Translations under genes and position numbers: made by a program
Shown here: positions 16,897-24,222 of the stretch, piece by piece
Layout: the number at the start of each line of letters is the position of its first letter
How positions within the stretch are numbered: position 1 is the first letter of the stretch
Assembly: GCA_036495425.1 (NCBI GenBank)
Contig: DASXMW010000220.1
Location: forward strand, 1 to 38,464
DNA length: 38,464 nt
Direction of reading: 5' to 3'
Source of the DNA: Bog-532 sp036495425
GTDB lineage: Bacteria; Actinomycetota; Actinomycetes; Streptosporangiales; Streptosporangiaceae
The notes under the pieces: model-generated
Told to the model about the DNA's origin: nothing
Seen by the model: only the letters and a program-made list of their open reading frames with translations
Database searches by the model: none

Positions 16897-17525
16897 GGCG
16901 CGGCCCTCGTGGCCAGGCCGAACGCGGTGATGACCTCGCGCGCGTAGGTCCGCGTGTCGAAGTCCGGGTCGTCGGTGAGCAGGAACGGCAGCCCGTCCAC
17001 GGCCCGCTGGATCATGGTGGCCATCACGGTCACGTCGAAATCCCGGAACTCCCCGCTGGCCTGGCCCGCGCGCAGGATGGCTTCCACCGGCGACTTGGCC
17101 GCCCGGTCGTGGCCGGCGTCGTAGTCGAACGCGCCGCCGAGGAAGATCTCCAGCAGCGCCTTCATCTCGGCCCGGTGGGTCTCCACGAAGGCCACGTTGC
17201 CGTCGATGTAGCGGCGTAGCGCGTCCGCGGCCCCGGTCGCGCCGGCCATCCGCTCGGCCATGAACTCGCCGATGGTCCCGACGACCCGCTCGGCAACCTG
17301 GCCCATCAGCTCGCCCCGGCTGGCGAAGTGGTAGGAGATCAGCCCGGTGCTGGACAGCCCGGCCCGGGCCGCGATCCGCGCGAACGAGGCGTGCCCGTAG
17401 CCGCTCTCCGCGATCACCGCGATGGCCGCGGTCACGATCTGCGCCCGCCGAGCCTGCTCGGTGACCGACGGCTTCCCGCCCGCCCGGCGCCCCCGCGCCC
17501 CCTGATTAGTTACCTTTGCTTGCAT
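16893..17525 (-). CDS. TetR-family transcriptional repressor
   Basis: The 210-residue protein has a standard TetR N-terminus: ARRAQIVTAAIAVIAESGYG, then the helix-turn-helix FARIAARAGLSSTGLISYHF (residues about 48-67), followed by a helical ligand-binding domain. The ATG at 17525 lies 6 nt after TATTTT, which with TTGACT 18 bp further up forms a good promoter and implies a leaderless transcript. A nested perfect palindrome (17515-17552) covers this -10 and the start codon and is the probable autoregulatory operator. It is the first gene of a three-gene operon with the membrane protein and methyltransferase. The inducer is unknown. Confidence 0.92.
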   Translation of the reverse strand: MQAKVTNQGARGRRAGGKPSVTEQARRAQIVTAAIAVIAESGYGHASFARIAARAGLSSTGLISYHFASRGELMGQVAERVVGTIGEFMAERMAGATGAADALRRYIDGNVAFVETHRAEMKALLEIFLGGAFDYDAGHDRAAKSPVEAILRAGQASGEFRDFDVTVMATMIQRAVDGLPFLLTDDPDFDTRTYAREVITAFGLATRAAP

Positions 17526-17561
17526 GAGCTAAAAATAGCTCGTCTAAGCAAAACGAGTCAA
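17515..17561 (-). promoter_or_regulatory. tetR promoter with nested palindromic operator
   Basis: Around the start codon the plus strand reads TTTGCTT (17515-17521), 4 nt, GAGCTA (17526-17531), AAAA, TAGCTC (17536-17541), 4 nt, AAGCAAA (17546-17552). The two pairs of arms share one centre and both are perfect. On the minus strand TTGACT (17561-17556) and TATTTT (17537-17532) form an 18-bp-spaced promoter ending 6 nt before the ATG at 17525. A TetR dimer here would block both polymerase and start codon. Confidence 0.75.
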
Positions 17562-17660
17562 AGGGGTTATGGGCCTCGGACTCCGGAATGGAAGGGGAAC
17601 CCCTGGGCCAGCCCTGTGCGCGAGCCGCGCCCCAGCTCCAGTCCGTGCTCCCCGGGGAAG

Positions 17661-17703
17661 GTGGGAAGGCTTTTCCGCACTATCTGCGGCAAACTCTTCC
17701 CAG
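17661..17703. repeat. 43-bp palindromic intergenic element, copy 2
   Basis: GTGGGAAGGCTTTTCCGCA (17661-17679), loop CTATC, and TGCGGCAAACTCTTCCCAG (17685-17703) are complementary at 15 of 19 positions. It is the partner of 9091-9133. It lies in the gap of about 400 bp between tetR and the padR promoter; the rest of that gap (17562-17842) shows no ORF and only C-rich, low-information sequence. Confidence 0.65.
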
Positions 17704-17842
17704 CTTCCCCCGTCCCCTCCGCGCTAAGGCAGCCTCTCGCCCCGCCGCCTACCCCGTCCACCAGGGCCCGTTGCCCACCGCGCCTCACACGAGTCCAACG
17801 CCGGCCCGGCCCGGCCCCCGCGCCCTGGTGCCCAAAACCAAC

Positions 17843-17901
17843 TCGCGATATAACTTGTATCGCGACCATCCAGCTACGTATACTCGTCTACGAATATACG
17901 T
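17843..17901 (+). promoter_or_regulatory. padR promoter flanked by two palindromes
   Basis: TCGCGATA (17843-17850) and TATCGCGA (17858-17865) are perfect 8-bp inverted repeats with 7 bp between. ACGTATA (17876-17882) and TATACGT (17895-17901) are perfect 7-bp repeats with 12 bp between, enclosing TCGTCTACGA. A promoter TTGTAT (17855-17860)-N18-TATACT (17879-17884) lies across both. The AT-rich island stands out in very GC-rich DNA. Autoregulation by PadR through one or both sites is the natural reading. Confidence 0.65.
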
Positions 17902-17958
17902 CACAGAAGGATTCCGGGCACCCGTCCGGGACCCCGAGACACCGAAGGAGGGCCAGCC

Positions 17959-18648
17959 ATGGCACGTAAGCGCAAGCTCACCAGCCCGCTCGCGCTGGCC
18001 GTGCTGGCCACCCTGCACAGCGGGCCGATGCACCCGTACCAGATCGCCCGGCTGCTGCGGCATCGCGGCAAGGACGACGTGATCAAGATCAGGTACGGCT
18101 CGCTCTACACGGTGGTGCAGGACCTGGAACAGCGCGGTCTCGTCGCCGCCGACGGCACCGAACGCGCGGGCCACCGGCCCGAACGCACGGTGTACCGCCT
18201 GACCGAGGACGGCGCCGAAGAACTGGCCGAGCGGCTGCGCGAGCTGATCAGCGAGCCGGTCAAGGAGTACCCGGTGTTCGCGGCCGCGCTGTCGCTGATC
18301 GCGGCCCTGCACCCGGACGAGCTGGCCGGGCTGCTGGCCGAGCGGCTGCAGGCCCTCGACCTCGACATCGTGGGGGCCAGCGCCGTCCTCGACCACGCGG
18401 CCAGCCACCGGCTGCCCCGGCTGTTCATGCTGGAGGCGGAGTACGTGCTGGCCATGAAGCGGGCCGAGGCCGACTGGGTGCGCGGGCTCGCGCAGGAACT
18501 CAAAGACGGCACGTTCGCCGATCTCAAGCTGTGGCGCGGCGTGCACGAGACCGGCGAGTTCCCGCCCGAGCTGCAGGACACCGACTGGGCCCAGGCCGAC
18601 CGGGCCGTGCTCAACATCGGCGAAGACCGCCCGCGGGAGGCCCCATGA
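17959..18648 (+). CDS. PadR-family transcriptional regulator
   Basis: The 229-residue protein starts with the PadR winged helix: LALAVLATLHSGPMHPYQIA, RYGSLYTVVQDLEQRGLVAA and HRPERTVYRLTEDG (residues about 10-85). A long helical C-terminal region for dimerisation and effector binding follows. The ATG at 17959 has GAAGGAGG about 10 nt upstream. It is the first gene before a DrrA/DrrB-like ABC exporter, a frequent arrangement in which PadR represses a drug-efflux operon until a ligand binds; the linkage is inference because a hairpin (18680-18728) separates them. Two palindromes in its own promoter suggest autoregulation. Confidence 0.93.
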   Translation: MARKRKLTSPLALAVLATLHSGPMHPYQIARLLRHRGKDDVIKIRYGSLYTVVQDLEQRGLVAADGTERAGHRPERTVYRLTEDGAEELAERLRELISEPVKEYPVFAAALSLIAALHPDELAGLLAERLQALDLDIVGASAVLDHAASHRLPRLFMLEAEYVLAMKRAEADWVRGLAQELKDGTFADLKLWRGVHETGEFPPELQDTDWAQADRAVLNIGEDRPREAP

Positions 18649-18679
18649 CCGAGCCCCGCTAACGCCAGAAACGAAGACT

Positions 18680-18728
18680 CCCCGGCCGGTGCCCTTTCAC
18701 CGCCAAGATCCGGAGCACCGGGCCGGGG
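18680..18728 (+). terminator. Hairpin between padR and the ABC exporter genes
   Basis: CCCCGGCCGGTGC (18680-18692) pairs with GCACCGGGCCGGGG (18715-18728) over 13 bp with one bulged base and a 22-nt loop. It lies in the 203-bp gap between padR and the ATPase gene and may partly terminate padR transcripts, letting the exporter be expressed at a different level. Confidence 0.45.
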
Positions 18729-18851
18729 CCGCGTCACCACCGGGCCGAAGCACGGCCGTGCGCACGTCCAGATTACCTGGGCGAGCTCCCACCGGCCTCG
18801 GTGCCAAGCATCACCAGACCAGGCGTCACCGACCGGAGGAGCAGTACCGTC

Positions 18852-19904
18852 ATGCCTTCACCATCCGTCACCACCACCCGGCCCCCGACCAGAACCGACG
18901 TCGCCATTGCGGCCGAAGGCCTGGTCAAGACCTACGCCGCCCACAGCCGCAAGGCTGAGCCGGTCCGGGCCCTGGACGGCCTGTCCATCACCGTCGCGCG
19001 CGGCACGATCTTCGGCCTGCTGGGGCCGAACGGGGCCGGCAAGTCCACCACGATCAAGATCCTGACCACGCTGGCCCGGCCGGACGCGGGCACGGCCCTG
19101 ATCGAGGGCGTGGACGTGCTCAAGCGCCCGGACCAGGTGCGCCGCATGATCGGCGTGGTCGCCCAGCGGTCGGGCAGCGACCCGATGGCCACCGGCCGCG
19201 AGAACCTGATCCTGCAGGGCCACCTGTTCGGCATGCGCGGTCCCGAGGTCAAGGCCCGGGCCGACGGGCTGCTGGCCCGCTTCAACCTGGCCGACGCGGC
19301 CGACCGCCTGGTCAAGACCTACTCCGGCGGCATGCAGCGGCGGCTGGACGTGGCCCTGGGCCTGGTCCACCGGCCGGAGATCCTGTTCCTGGACGAGCCG
19401 ACCACCGGGCTGGACCCAGAGGCCCGCACCGCCATGTGGCAGGAGATCAACCGGCTGGCGGGCGACGACGGCATGACCGTGCTGCTCACCACCCACTACA
19501 TGGAAGAAGCCGACCGCCTGGCCGACCGGCTGGCCATCGTCGACCGCGGCACGGTGGTCGCGGAGGGCTCACCGGACGAGCTCAAGGGCGACCTGCGCGG
19601 CGACGCCGTGCACCTGGAACTGCCGCCCGGTGCCGACGTGTCCCGGGCCACCGAGGTCCTGGAGAGCCTGCCCCGCGTCCGGGACCTTCGCGTCACCGGC
19701 CGGGCCCTGAGCGCCCGCAGCGACGACGGCGCGTCGGCCGTGCCCGGCATCCTGGCCGCGCTGGAGCGGACCGGCGTCCCGGTGGCCGCGGTCACCGTGG
19801 CCCGTCCGTCCCTGGACGACGTGTACCTGCGCCACACCGGCCACCGCTACGCATCAGAGCCGGATATCACCAACCTGGCCGAGAACGAGGAGACCCAGTC
19901 ATGA
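18852..19904 (+). CDS. DrrA-type ABC transporter ATP-binding protein
   Basis: The 350-residue protein shows Walker A GLLGPNGAGKSTTIKIL (about residues 57-70), Q-loop GVVAQRSGSDPMATGRENL, signature YSGGMQRRLDVALGLVHRP (about 157), Walker B ILFLDEPTTGLDPEART (about 177) and H-loop LTTHYMEEADRLADRLAI. The C-terminal extension ending PSLDDVYLRHTGH is typical of daunorubicin-resistance (DrrA) type ATPases. It powers the adjacent permease, probably exporting a hydrophobic compound or drug. The ATG at 18852 has GGAGGAG (18835-18841) 10 nt upstream. Its stop overlaps the permease start (ATGA, 19901-19904). Confidence 0.93.
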   Translation: MPSPSVTTTRPPTRTDVAIAAEGLVKTYAAHSRKAEPVRALDGLSITVARGTIFGLLGPNGAGKSTTIKILTTLARPDAGTALIEGVDVLKRPDQVRRMIGVVAQRSGSDPMATGRENLILQGHLFGMRGPEVKARADGLLARFNLADAADRLVKTYSGGMQRRLDVALGLVHRPEILFLDEPTTGLDPEARTAMWQEINRLAGDDGMTVLLTTHYMEEADRLADRLAIVDRGTVVAEGSPDELKGDLRGDAVHLELPPGADVSRATEVLESLPRVRDLRVTGRALSARSDDGASAVPGILAALERTGVPVAAVTVARPSLDDVYLRHTGHRYASEPDITNLAENEETQS

Positions 19905-20728
19905 CCGCCACCACTCCGGCCCTGGACCGGTACCGCCCCGAGAACCAGATCGGCACCACGCTGCGGCACACCTGGTACCTGACCGGGCGCAAGCTGCACG
20001 CCGTGCTCCGCCAGCCCGCGTTCATCGCGGTCGGCCTGGTCCAGCCGGTGATCTGGCTGTTCCTGTTCGGCCAGCTGTTCCGCCAGGTCATCGACATTCC
20101 CGGCTTCGGCGCTCACGGCTCCTACCTGGCCTACCTGATCCCCGGCATCGTGGCCATGAACGCCATGAACGGCAACATGTGGGCGGGCATGAACGCCATG
20201 GAAGAGATCGACCGGGGCACGCTGAACCGGTTCCTGGTCTCGCCCGCCCGCCGGGTCGCGCTGATGAACGCCAACGTGGCCGAGCAGGCGGTGACCACCA
20301 CCATCCAGACCATCATCATCTTGTGCCTGGGGCTGGCGGGCGGGGCCCGTTACCCTGGTGGCGTGCTGGGTGCGGTGATCGTGGCCGTGGCCTCGATCCT
20401 GATCGGCAACGTGTTCGGGGCGCTGTCCAACACCGTGGGCATGCTGGTCCGCCAGCGCGAGGCGGTCATCGGCATCAACGTGTTCTTCATGCTGCCGCTG
20501 ACCTTCCTGTCCTCGGCGTTCCTGCCCGCCACGCTGATGCCCGGCTGGATGCAGGGCATCGCCCGGTGCAACCCGCTGAACTGGGCCGTGATCGCGGGCC
20601 GGGACGCGCTGGCCGCAAGCACCGACTGGGCGGCGGTCGGCGTCCGGCTGGGTGGCCTGCTCGCCCTGGCCGTGGTGTGCGTGACGATCTCGGTGGCCAC
20701 CTTCCGCTCCTACCAGAAGAGCGTGTAA
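19901..20728 (+). CDS. ABC-2 type permease (DrrB-like)
   Basis: The 275-residue membrane protein has six hydrophobic segments, including FIAVGLVQPVIWLFLFGQLF, YLIPGIVAMNAMNGN and MLPLTFLSSAFLPATLMPGW. FLSSAFxPxxxMPxWxQxIAxxNPLxW is characteristic of ABC-2 permeases of daunorubicin-exporter type. The ATG at 19901 lies in the four-base overlap with the ATPase stop, with GAGGAG (19887-19892) upstream, so the two subunits are translationally coupled. Together they form an inner-membrane exporter, probably under PadR control; the substrate is unknown. Confidence 0.93.
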   Translation: MTATTPALDRYRPENQIGTTLRHTWYLTGRKLHAVLRQPAFIAVGLVQPVIWLFLFGQLFRQVIDIPGFGAHGSYLAYLIPGIVAMNAMNGNMWAGMNAMEEIDRGTLNRFLVSPARRVALMNANVAEQAVTTTIQTIIILCLGLAGGARYPGGVLGAVIVAVASILIGNVFGALSNTVGMLVRQREAVIGINVFFMLPLTFLSSAFLPATLMPGWMQGIARCNPLNWAVIAGRDALAASTDWAAVGVRLGGLLALAVVCVTISVATFRSYQKSV

Positions 20729-20741
20729 GAATGCTGGCCTC

Positions 20742-20786
20742 GGGGGCATAGCCCCCCAGACCCCCCGACGCGGGCTTCGCCCGCGT
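20742..20786 (+). terminator. Two stacked hairpins after the permease gene
   Basis: GGGGGC-ATA-GCCCCC (20742-20756) and ACGCGGGC-TTC-GCCCGCGT (20768-20786) are perfect inverted repeats with three-base loops, 13 bp downstream of the permease stop. Such GC hairpins end many actinobacterial transcription units. Confidence 0.65.
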
Positions 20787-20819
20787 AGCCCAAAGGGCCC
20801 CCGAATCCCTATCCTCTGG

Positions 20820-20855
20820 CGCCCCGGTCTCCCGCCAGCGCGGGGGACCGGGGCG
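20820..20855. other. 16-bp hairpin just before the luciferase-like gene
   Basis: CGCCCCGGTCTCCCGC (20820-20835), loop CAGC, and GCGGGGGACCGGGGCG (20840-20855) pair along all 16 positions if one G-U is allowed. It ends 1-2 nt before TACGGT (20857-20862), the likely -10 of the next gene, and occupies the place of its -35. It may be part of the preceding terminator array or an operator. Confidence 0.5.
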
Positions 20856-20869
20856 TTACGGTGAAGCCC

Positions 20870-21868
20870 ATGCGCTTCGCGATCTCCCTCCCGCAGAGCT
20901 GTCCGGACGGTTCCTTCGACCCGGCCGCGTTCGCCGCCTACGTGCTCCGCGCCGAGGAGCTGGGCTTCGAGAGCGCCTGGGCCATGGACCAGACGTTCGG
21001 CCGGGCGCCCCGGCTCAACGCGACGGAGACGATGACGTTCGCGGCCGCCTGCCCGACCCGACTCAGGCTGGGCTGCTCGGTGTGGATCAGCCCGCTGCAC
21101 CAGCCGGTCCAGCTGGCCAAGAGCGTGTCCACCCTGGACCAGCTGAGCCGGGGCCGGGTCGAGGTCGGGCTGGGCAGCGGCGGCCAGCACCGGATGTTCT
21201 CCGCCTTCGGCATGACCGGCGACGGCCTGATCACCCGGTTCACCGAGGGCATCGAGATCATGAAGGCGCTCTGGACCCAGCCCGAGGTGACCTTCGACGG
21301 GCGGTTCTACCAGCTGCGCGAGGCCACCATGGAACCGAAGCCGGTGCAGAAGCCGCGCCCGCCGATCTGGCTGGGCGGCGCCGCCCCGCCCGCGGTGCGC
21401 CGGGCCGCCCGGCTCGGCGACGGGTTCTTCGGGGCCGGGTCCAGCACCACGGCCGCCTTCGCCGACCAGGTCACCGTGCTGCGCGAGGCCCTCACCGAGC
21501 AGGGCCGGGACCCGGCCGGCTTCCCGGTGGCCAAGCGGATCTACATCGCCATCGACGACGACACCGACCGGGCCCGGACCCGGATGGCCGAGGGGCTCAC
21601 CGGGGTGTACGGCCCGGCGTTCGGCTCCACGCTGATGCCGGTCACCGTGACCGGAAACGCCGCCGACTGCGTGCGCGGCGTCCAGGCGGTGGCCGACGCC
21701 GGCGCCGGCCTGATCCTGCTCACCGCCCTGTTCGACGAGACCGCCCAGATGGAACGCCTGGCCGCCGAGGTAGTCCCGCACATCTCCTTAGCCCCACGTC
21801 CCCGGCCGGGGCACGGCGATGCCACACGATGTCAGCCCACCCCTATTGGGGCAAGCTCACAACAATGA
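20870..21868 (+). CDS. Luciferase-like (LLM) probable F420-dependent oxidoreductase
   Basis: The 332-residue protein has the LLM TIM-barrel pattern. It opens MRFAISLPQSCPDG, continues with EELGFESAWAMDQTFG, RLRLGCSVWISPLHQPVQLAKSVSTLDQLSRGRVEVGLGSG and FYQLREATMEPKPVQKPRPPIWLGG, and has a C-terminal NAADCVRGVQAVADAGAGLILL. Families with GRVxxGLGSGxxxxxF and PPIWxGG are generally F420-dependent in actinobacteria, though FMN-dependent members exist. The ATG at 20870 lies 7 nt after TACGGT with no ribosome-binding site, suggesting leaderless translation. It stands alone; the substrate is unknown. The last 20 residues are Pro/Arg-rich and look like run-on. Confidence 0.88.
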   Translation: MRFAISLPQSCPDGSFDPAAFAAYVLRAEELGFESAWAMDQTFGRAPRLNATETMTFAAACPTRLRLGCSVWISPLHQPVQLAKSVSTLDQLSRGRVEVGLGSGGQHRMFSAFGMTGDGLITRFTEGIEIMKALWTQPEVTFDGRFYQLREATMEPKPVQKPRPPIWLGGAAPPAVRRAARLGDGFFGAGSSTTAAFADQVTVLREALTEQGRDPAGFPVAKRIYIAIDDDTDRARTRMAEGLTGVYGPAFGSTLMPVTVTGNAADCVRGVQAVADAGAGLILLTALFDETAQMERLAAEVVPHISLAPRPRPGHGDATRCQPTPIGASSQQ

Positions 21869-22033
21869 CAAATGCTGGCGTCCTCCAGAACAAATCCGCA
21901 ATACGGTGGGGCGATAATGGACAGCGGGACGCATCGCGGACTTTCCCGGATACGATTGTCGGCGGCGCGGTCAGAAATACCATCTGACGTGCGCAACGCC
22001 TGACCGCTCAGCTGAAGCACGGCCTGATTTCTG

Positions 22034-22062
22034 GGTTCCGGTTTGAACCGCGGTCTACCGCG
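22034..22062. other. Adjacent small inverted repeats before the Methyltransf_19 gene
   Basis: GGTTC-CGGTTT-GAACC (22034-22049) abuts CGCGGT-CT-ACCGCG (22049-22062). Both are perfect and lie 38-66 bp upstream of the GTG at 22100, where a promoter or operator would be expected. The rest of the 231-bp gap (21869-22099) shows no ORF. Confidence 0.35.
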
Positions 22063-22099
22063 CAAAACAGCAGTTATGCGTCCTCACCAGGAGTTATTC

Positions 22100-22930
22100 G
22101 TGACCGACGACCGCCCGGCCCGTGACGTTCCGCCTTCGTCGAAGATCGACACCACGGTGCCGCATTCGGCCCGGATCTGGAACTACTGGCTGGGCGGCAA
22201 AGATCACTACCCGGTGGACCGGGCCGCGGGCGACAAATACCGCGAGACTTATCCGGGCATAGTGGACACGGCTCGCGCCGTCCGCTACTTCATGGCCCGG
22301 GCCGTCCGCTACCTGGCCGCCGAGGCCGGGGTCCGGCAGTTCCTCGACATTGGCACCGGCCTGCCCGCGGTGGACAATACCCACGAGATCGCCCAGCGGG
22401 TCGCGCCCGAGAGCCGGATCGTCTACGTGGACAACGACCCCCTGGTGCTGGCCCACGCCCGGGCCCTGCTGTCCAGCCGCCCCGAGGGCGCCTGCGCCTA
22501 CGTGGACGCGGACATGCGCGAGCCCGGCCAGATCCTGGCCGCGGCGGCCGGGACGCTGGACCTGGACCAGCCGGTGGCGCTGCTGCTGATGGGGGTGCTC
22601 GGGCACGTCAGTGACTACGCCGGCGCCCAGGCGGTGGTGGACGGACTGCTGGCGGCGTTCCCGCCCGGCAGCTACCTGGCCCTGGCCGACAGCGTCCGGG
22701 CCGGCGACGCCCACATCGAGGCCGGCGACAACTACGCCGATACCGGCGCCGTGCCCTACCAGCTGCGCAGCCCGGCCGAGATCGCCGGTTTCTTCCACGG
22801 CCTCGACCTGGTCGAGCCAGGGGTGGTGCCGGTGCACGAGTGGCACCCGGACCCGGCCCCGTTCCCGGCCGTGCCCGTGGACACGCTGGGCGGGGTCGGC
22901 CGCAAACCCGCCCGGCCGGGGTCGTCGTGA
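22100..22930 (+). CDS. Methyltransf_19 (DUF574) SAM-dependent methyltransferase
   Basis: The 276-residue protein carries the family signature: VPHSARIWNYWLGGKDHYPVDRAAGD (here VPHSARIWNYWLGGKDHYPV), then a SAM-binding core FLDIGTGLPAVDNTHEIAQ, VYVDNDPLVLAHARALL, ADMREPGQIL and VALLLMGVLGHVSDY. The family is abundant in Streptomyces, Actinomadura and relatives and has no settled substrate. The GTG at 22100 is chosen because CAGGAG (22088-22093) lies 6 nt upstream; earlier in-frame starts lack this. Its TGA overlaps the GTG of the phosphatase gene (22927-22930), implying coupled translation with a signalling protein. Confidence 0.93.
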   Translation: MTDDRPARDVPPSSKIDTTVPHSARIWNYWLGGKDHYPVDRAAGDKYRETYPGIVDTARAVRYFMARAVRYLAAEAGVRQFLDIGTGLPAVDNTHEIAQRVAPESRIVYVDNDPLVLAHARALLSSRPEGACAYVDADMREPGQILAAAAGTLDLDQPVALLLMGVLGHVSDYAGAQAVVDGLLAAFPPGSYLALADSVRAGDAHIEAGDNYADTGAVPYQLRSPAEIAGFFHGLDLVEPGVVPVHEWHPDPAPFPAVPVDTLGGVGRKPARPGSS

Positions 22931-24198
22931 CGCCGGGCCCGCCCGGGGCCGGAGCCGGGGGCGGGGAGACCGGCCAGTGGCTCGGCACCCGCCTCGACCT
23001 GACCGACATCGCGGGGCTGCTGCTCGACATCGCCGTGCCCCGCTACGGCGACGGCGGGGCCGTCTTTGTGCTGGAACGCCTGGTGGCCGGGCAGGCCGAT
23101 CCCGGCAGCCAGCTGGTGGTACGCCGCCTGGCCAATCGGTTCGTCGGGTCCGACGGCGAGCTGGGCCGGGCCGCGATGCCGCCCGGTGAGCTGCTGGCGT
23201 TCACCGCGGACTCCCGCTACGGGCGGCTGCTGACCGGATCAGGCCCGCAGCGGTTCGGTGAGCTGGACCAGGCCGTGCTGGAGCGGATCCGGCCCGGTGG
23301 CCGCCAGGTGCTGGGCCGGCACACCTCGTTCCTGGCCGTGCCGATGATCGCTCAGGGTGCCGTGGTCGGCGCGCTGGTGGTGTCCCGGACCGGCCGGGCC
23401 GAGCCGTACACCGACGCGGAGACCGCGGCCCTGGCCGACCTGGCCGTACGGGCCGGCGCCAGCGTGGCCGACGCCGCCGAGTTCGCCCGCCGCCGCCGGG
23501 ACGGCGAGGCGCTGCGCCGCGGCCTGGCCCCGGCCGAACCGCCGGTCCCGGACCACGTGGAGGTGGCCTGGCGGTCCCTGCCCGCCCCGGGTCGCCTGGT
23601 CGGGGGCGACTGGTGGGACATTGTCGCCCTGCCCGGCGGCCGCACCGGCCTGGTGGTCGGGGACGTGATGGGGCACGGGCTGACCGCCGCCATGCTGCTG
23701 GCCCAGCTCCGCGCGGCCGCGCACACCCTGGCCGACCTGGACCTGGAGCCCGCCGAGCTGATGGGCCGGCTGGACCGCAGCGCCGCCGCGCTGCCCGGCG
23801 GGACGTGCGCCACCTGCGTCTACGCGGTGGTCGACCCGGCCGAAGGCTCCTGCACGATGTCCCTGGCCGGGCACTTGTCCCCGGTGCTGGCCCTGCCGGA
23901 CGGCCGGACCCACGTGCCCGCGCTGCCCGCCGGGCTGCCGGTCGGGCTGGGCACGGGCCAGTTCGGCCAGGCCCGGATCAAGCTGGCGCCCGGCGCCGTG
24001 CTGGCCCTGTACACCGACGGCCTGGTGGAGAGCCGGACCCGGTCCTTCACCAAGGGCGTGCTGGCCCTGCGTTCGGCCATCTCCGGCGAACACGGTGACC
24101 TGGCCGGCACCTGCGACACGCTGATCGAGTCGCTGCGCCACCAGGAGGACGACGTCACCGTGCTGCTGGCCCGCATCCCGCCCGGCGGCCCGGGCTGA
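22927..24198 (+). CDS. GAF domain-SpoIIE/PP2C serine phosphatase
   Basis: The 423-residue protein has a GAF-like sensor region (about residues 40-205, with VRPGGR-type loops and FLAVPMIAQGAVVGALVVS). A SpoIIE-type PP2C phosphatase follows (about 220-420), with metal-binding motifs GGDWWDIVALPGGRTGLVVGDVMGHG (here GGDWWDIVALPGGRTGLVVG and DVMGHG), a GHLSPVLALPDG stretch, LALYTDGLVESR and EDDVTVLLARIP. Such proteins dephosphorylate anti-anti-sigma factors of the STAS type in partner-switching pathways; no anti-sigma or STAS gene is near. The GTG at 22927 overlaps the methyltransferase stop. The 3' end faces the fasciclin gene across 24 bp. Confidence 0.92.
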   Translation: MTPGPPGAGAGGGETGQWLGTRLDLTDIAGLLLDIAVPRYGDGGAVFVLERLVAGQADPGSQLVVRRLANRFVGSDGELGRAAMPPGELLAFTADSRYGRLLTGSGPQRFGELDQAVLERIRPGGRQVLGRHTSFLAVPMIAQGAVVGALVVSRTGRAEPYTDAETAALADLAVRAGASVADAAEFARRRRDGEALRRGLAPAEPPVPDHVEVAWRSLPAPGRLVGGDWWDIVALPGGRTGLVVGDVMGHGLTAAMLLAQLRAAAHTLADLDLEPAELMGRLDRSAAALPGGTCATCVYAVVDPAEGSCTMSLAGHLSPVLALPDGRTHVPALPAGLPVGLGTGQFGQARIKLAPGAVLALYTDGLVESRTRSFTKGVLALRSAISGEHGDLAGTCDTLIESLRHQEDDVTVLLARIPPGGPG

Positions 24199-24222
24199 GA
24201 CACGGGCCAGCCGGCCCGAGGG

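Noticed and set aside
18645..18662. Five-codon ORF (MTEPR) overlapping the padR stop
   Set aside because: Too short to support; no conserved leader-peptide signature and no obvious target gene effect.
20742..20786. Stacked GC hairpins as a novel RNA element
   Set aside because: Such CGGGCTTCGCCCG-type stems are common terminator-like repeats in GC-rich actinobacteria and sit directly after an operon end.
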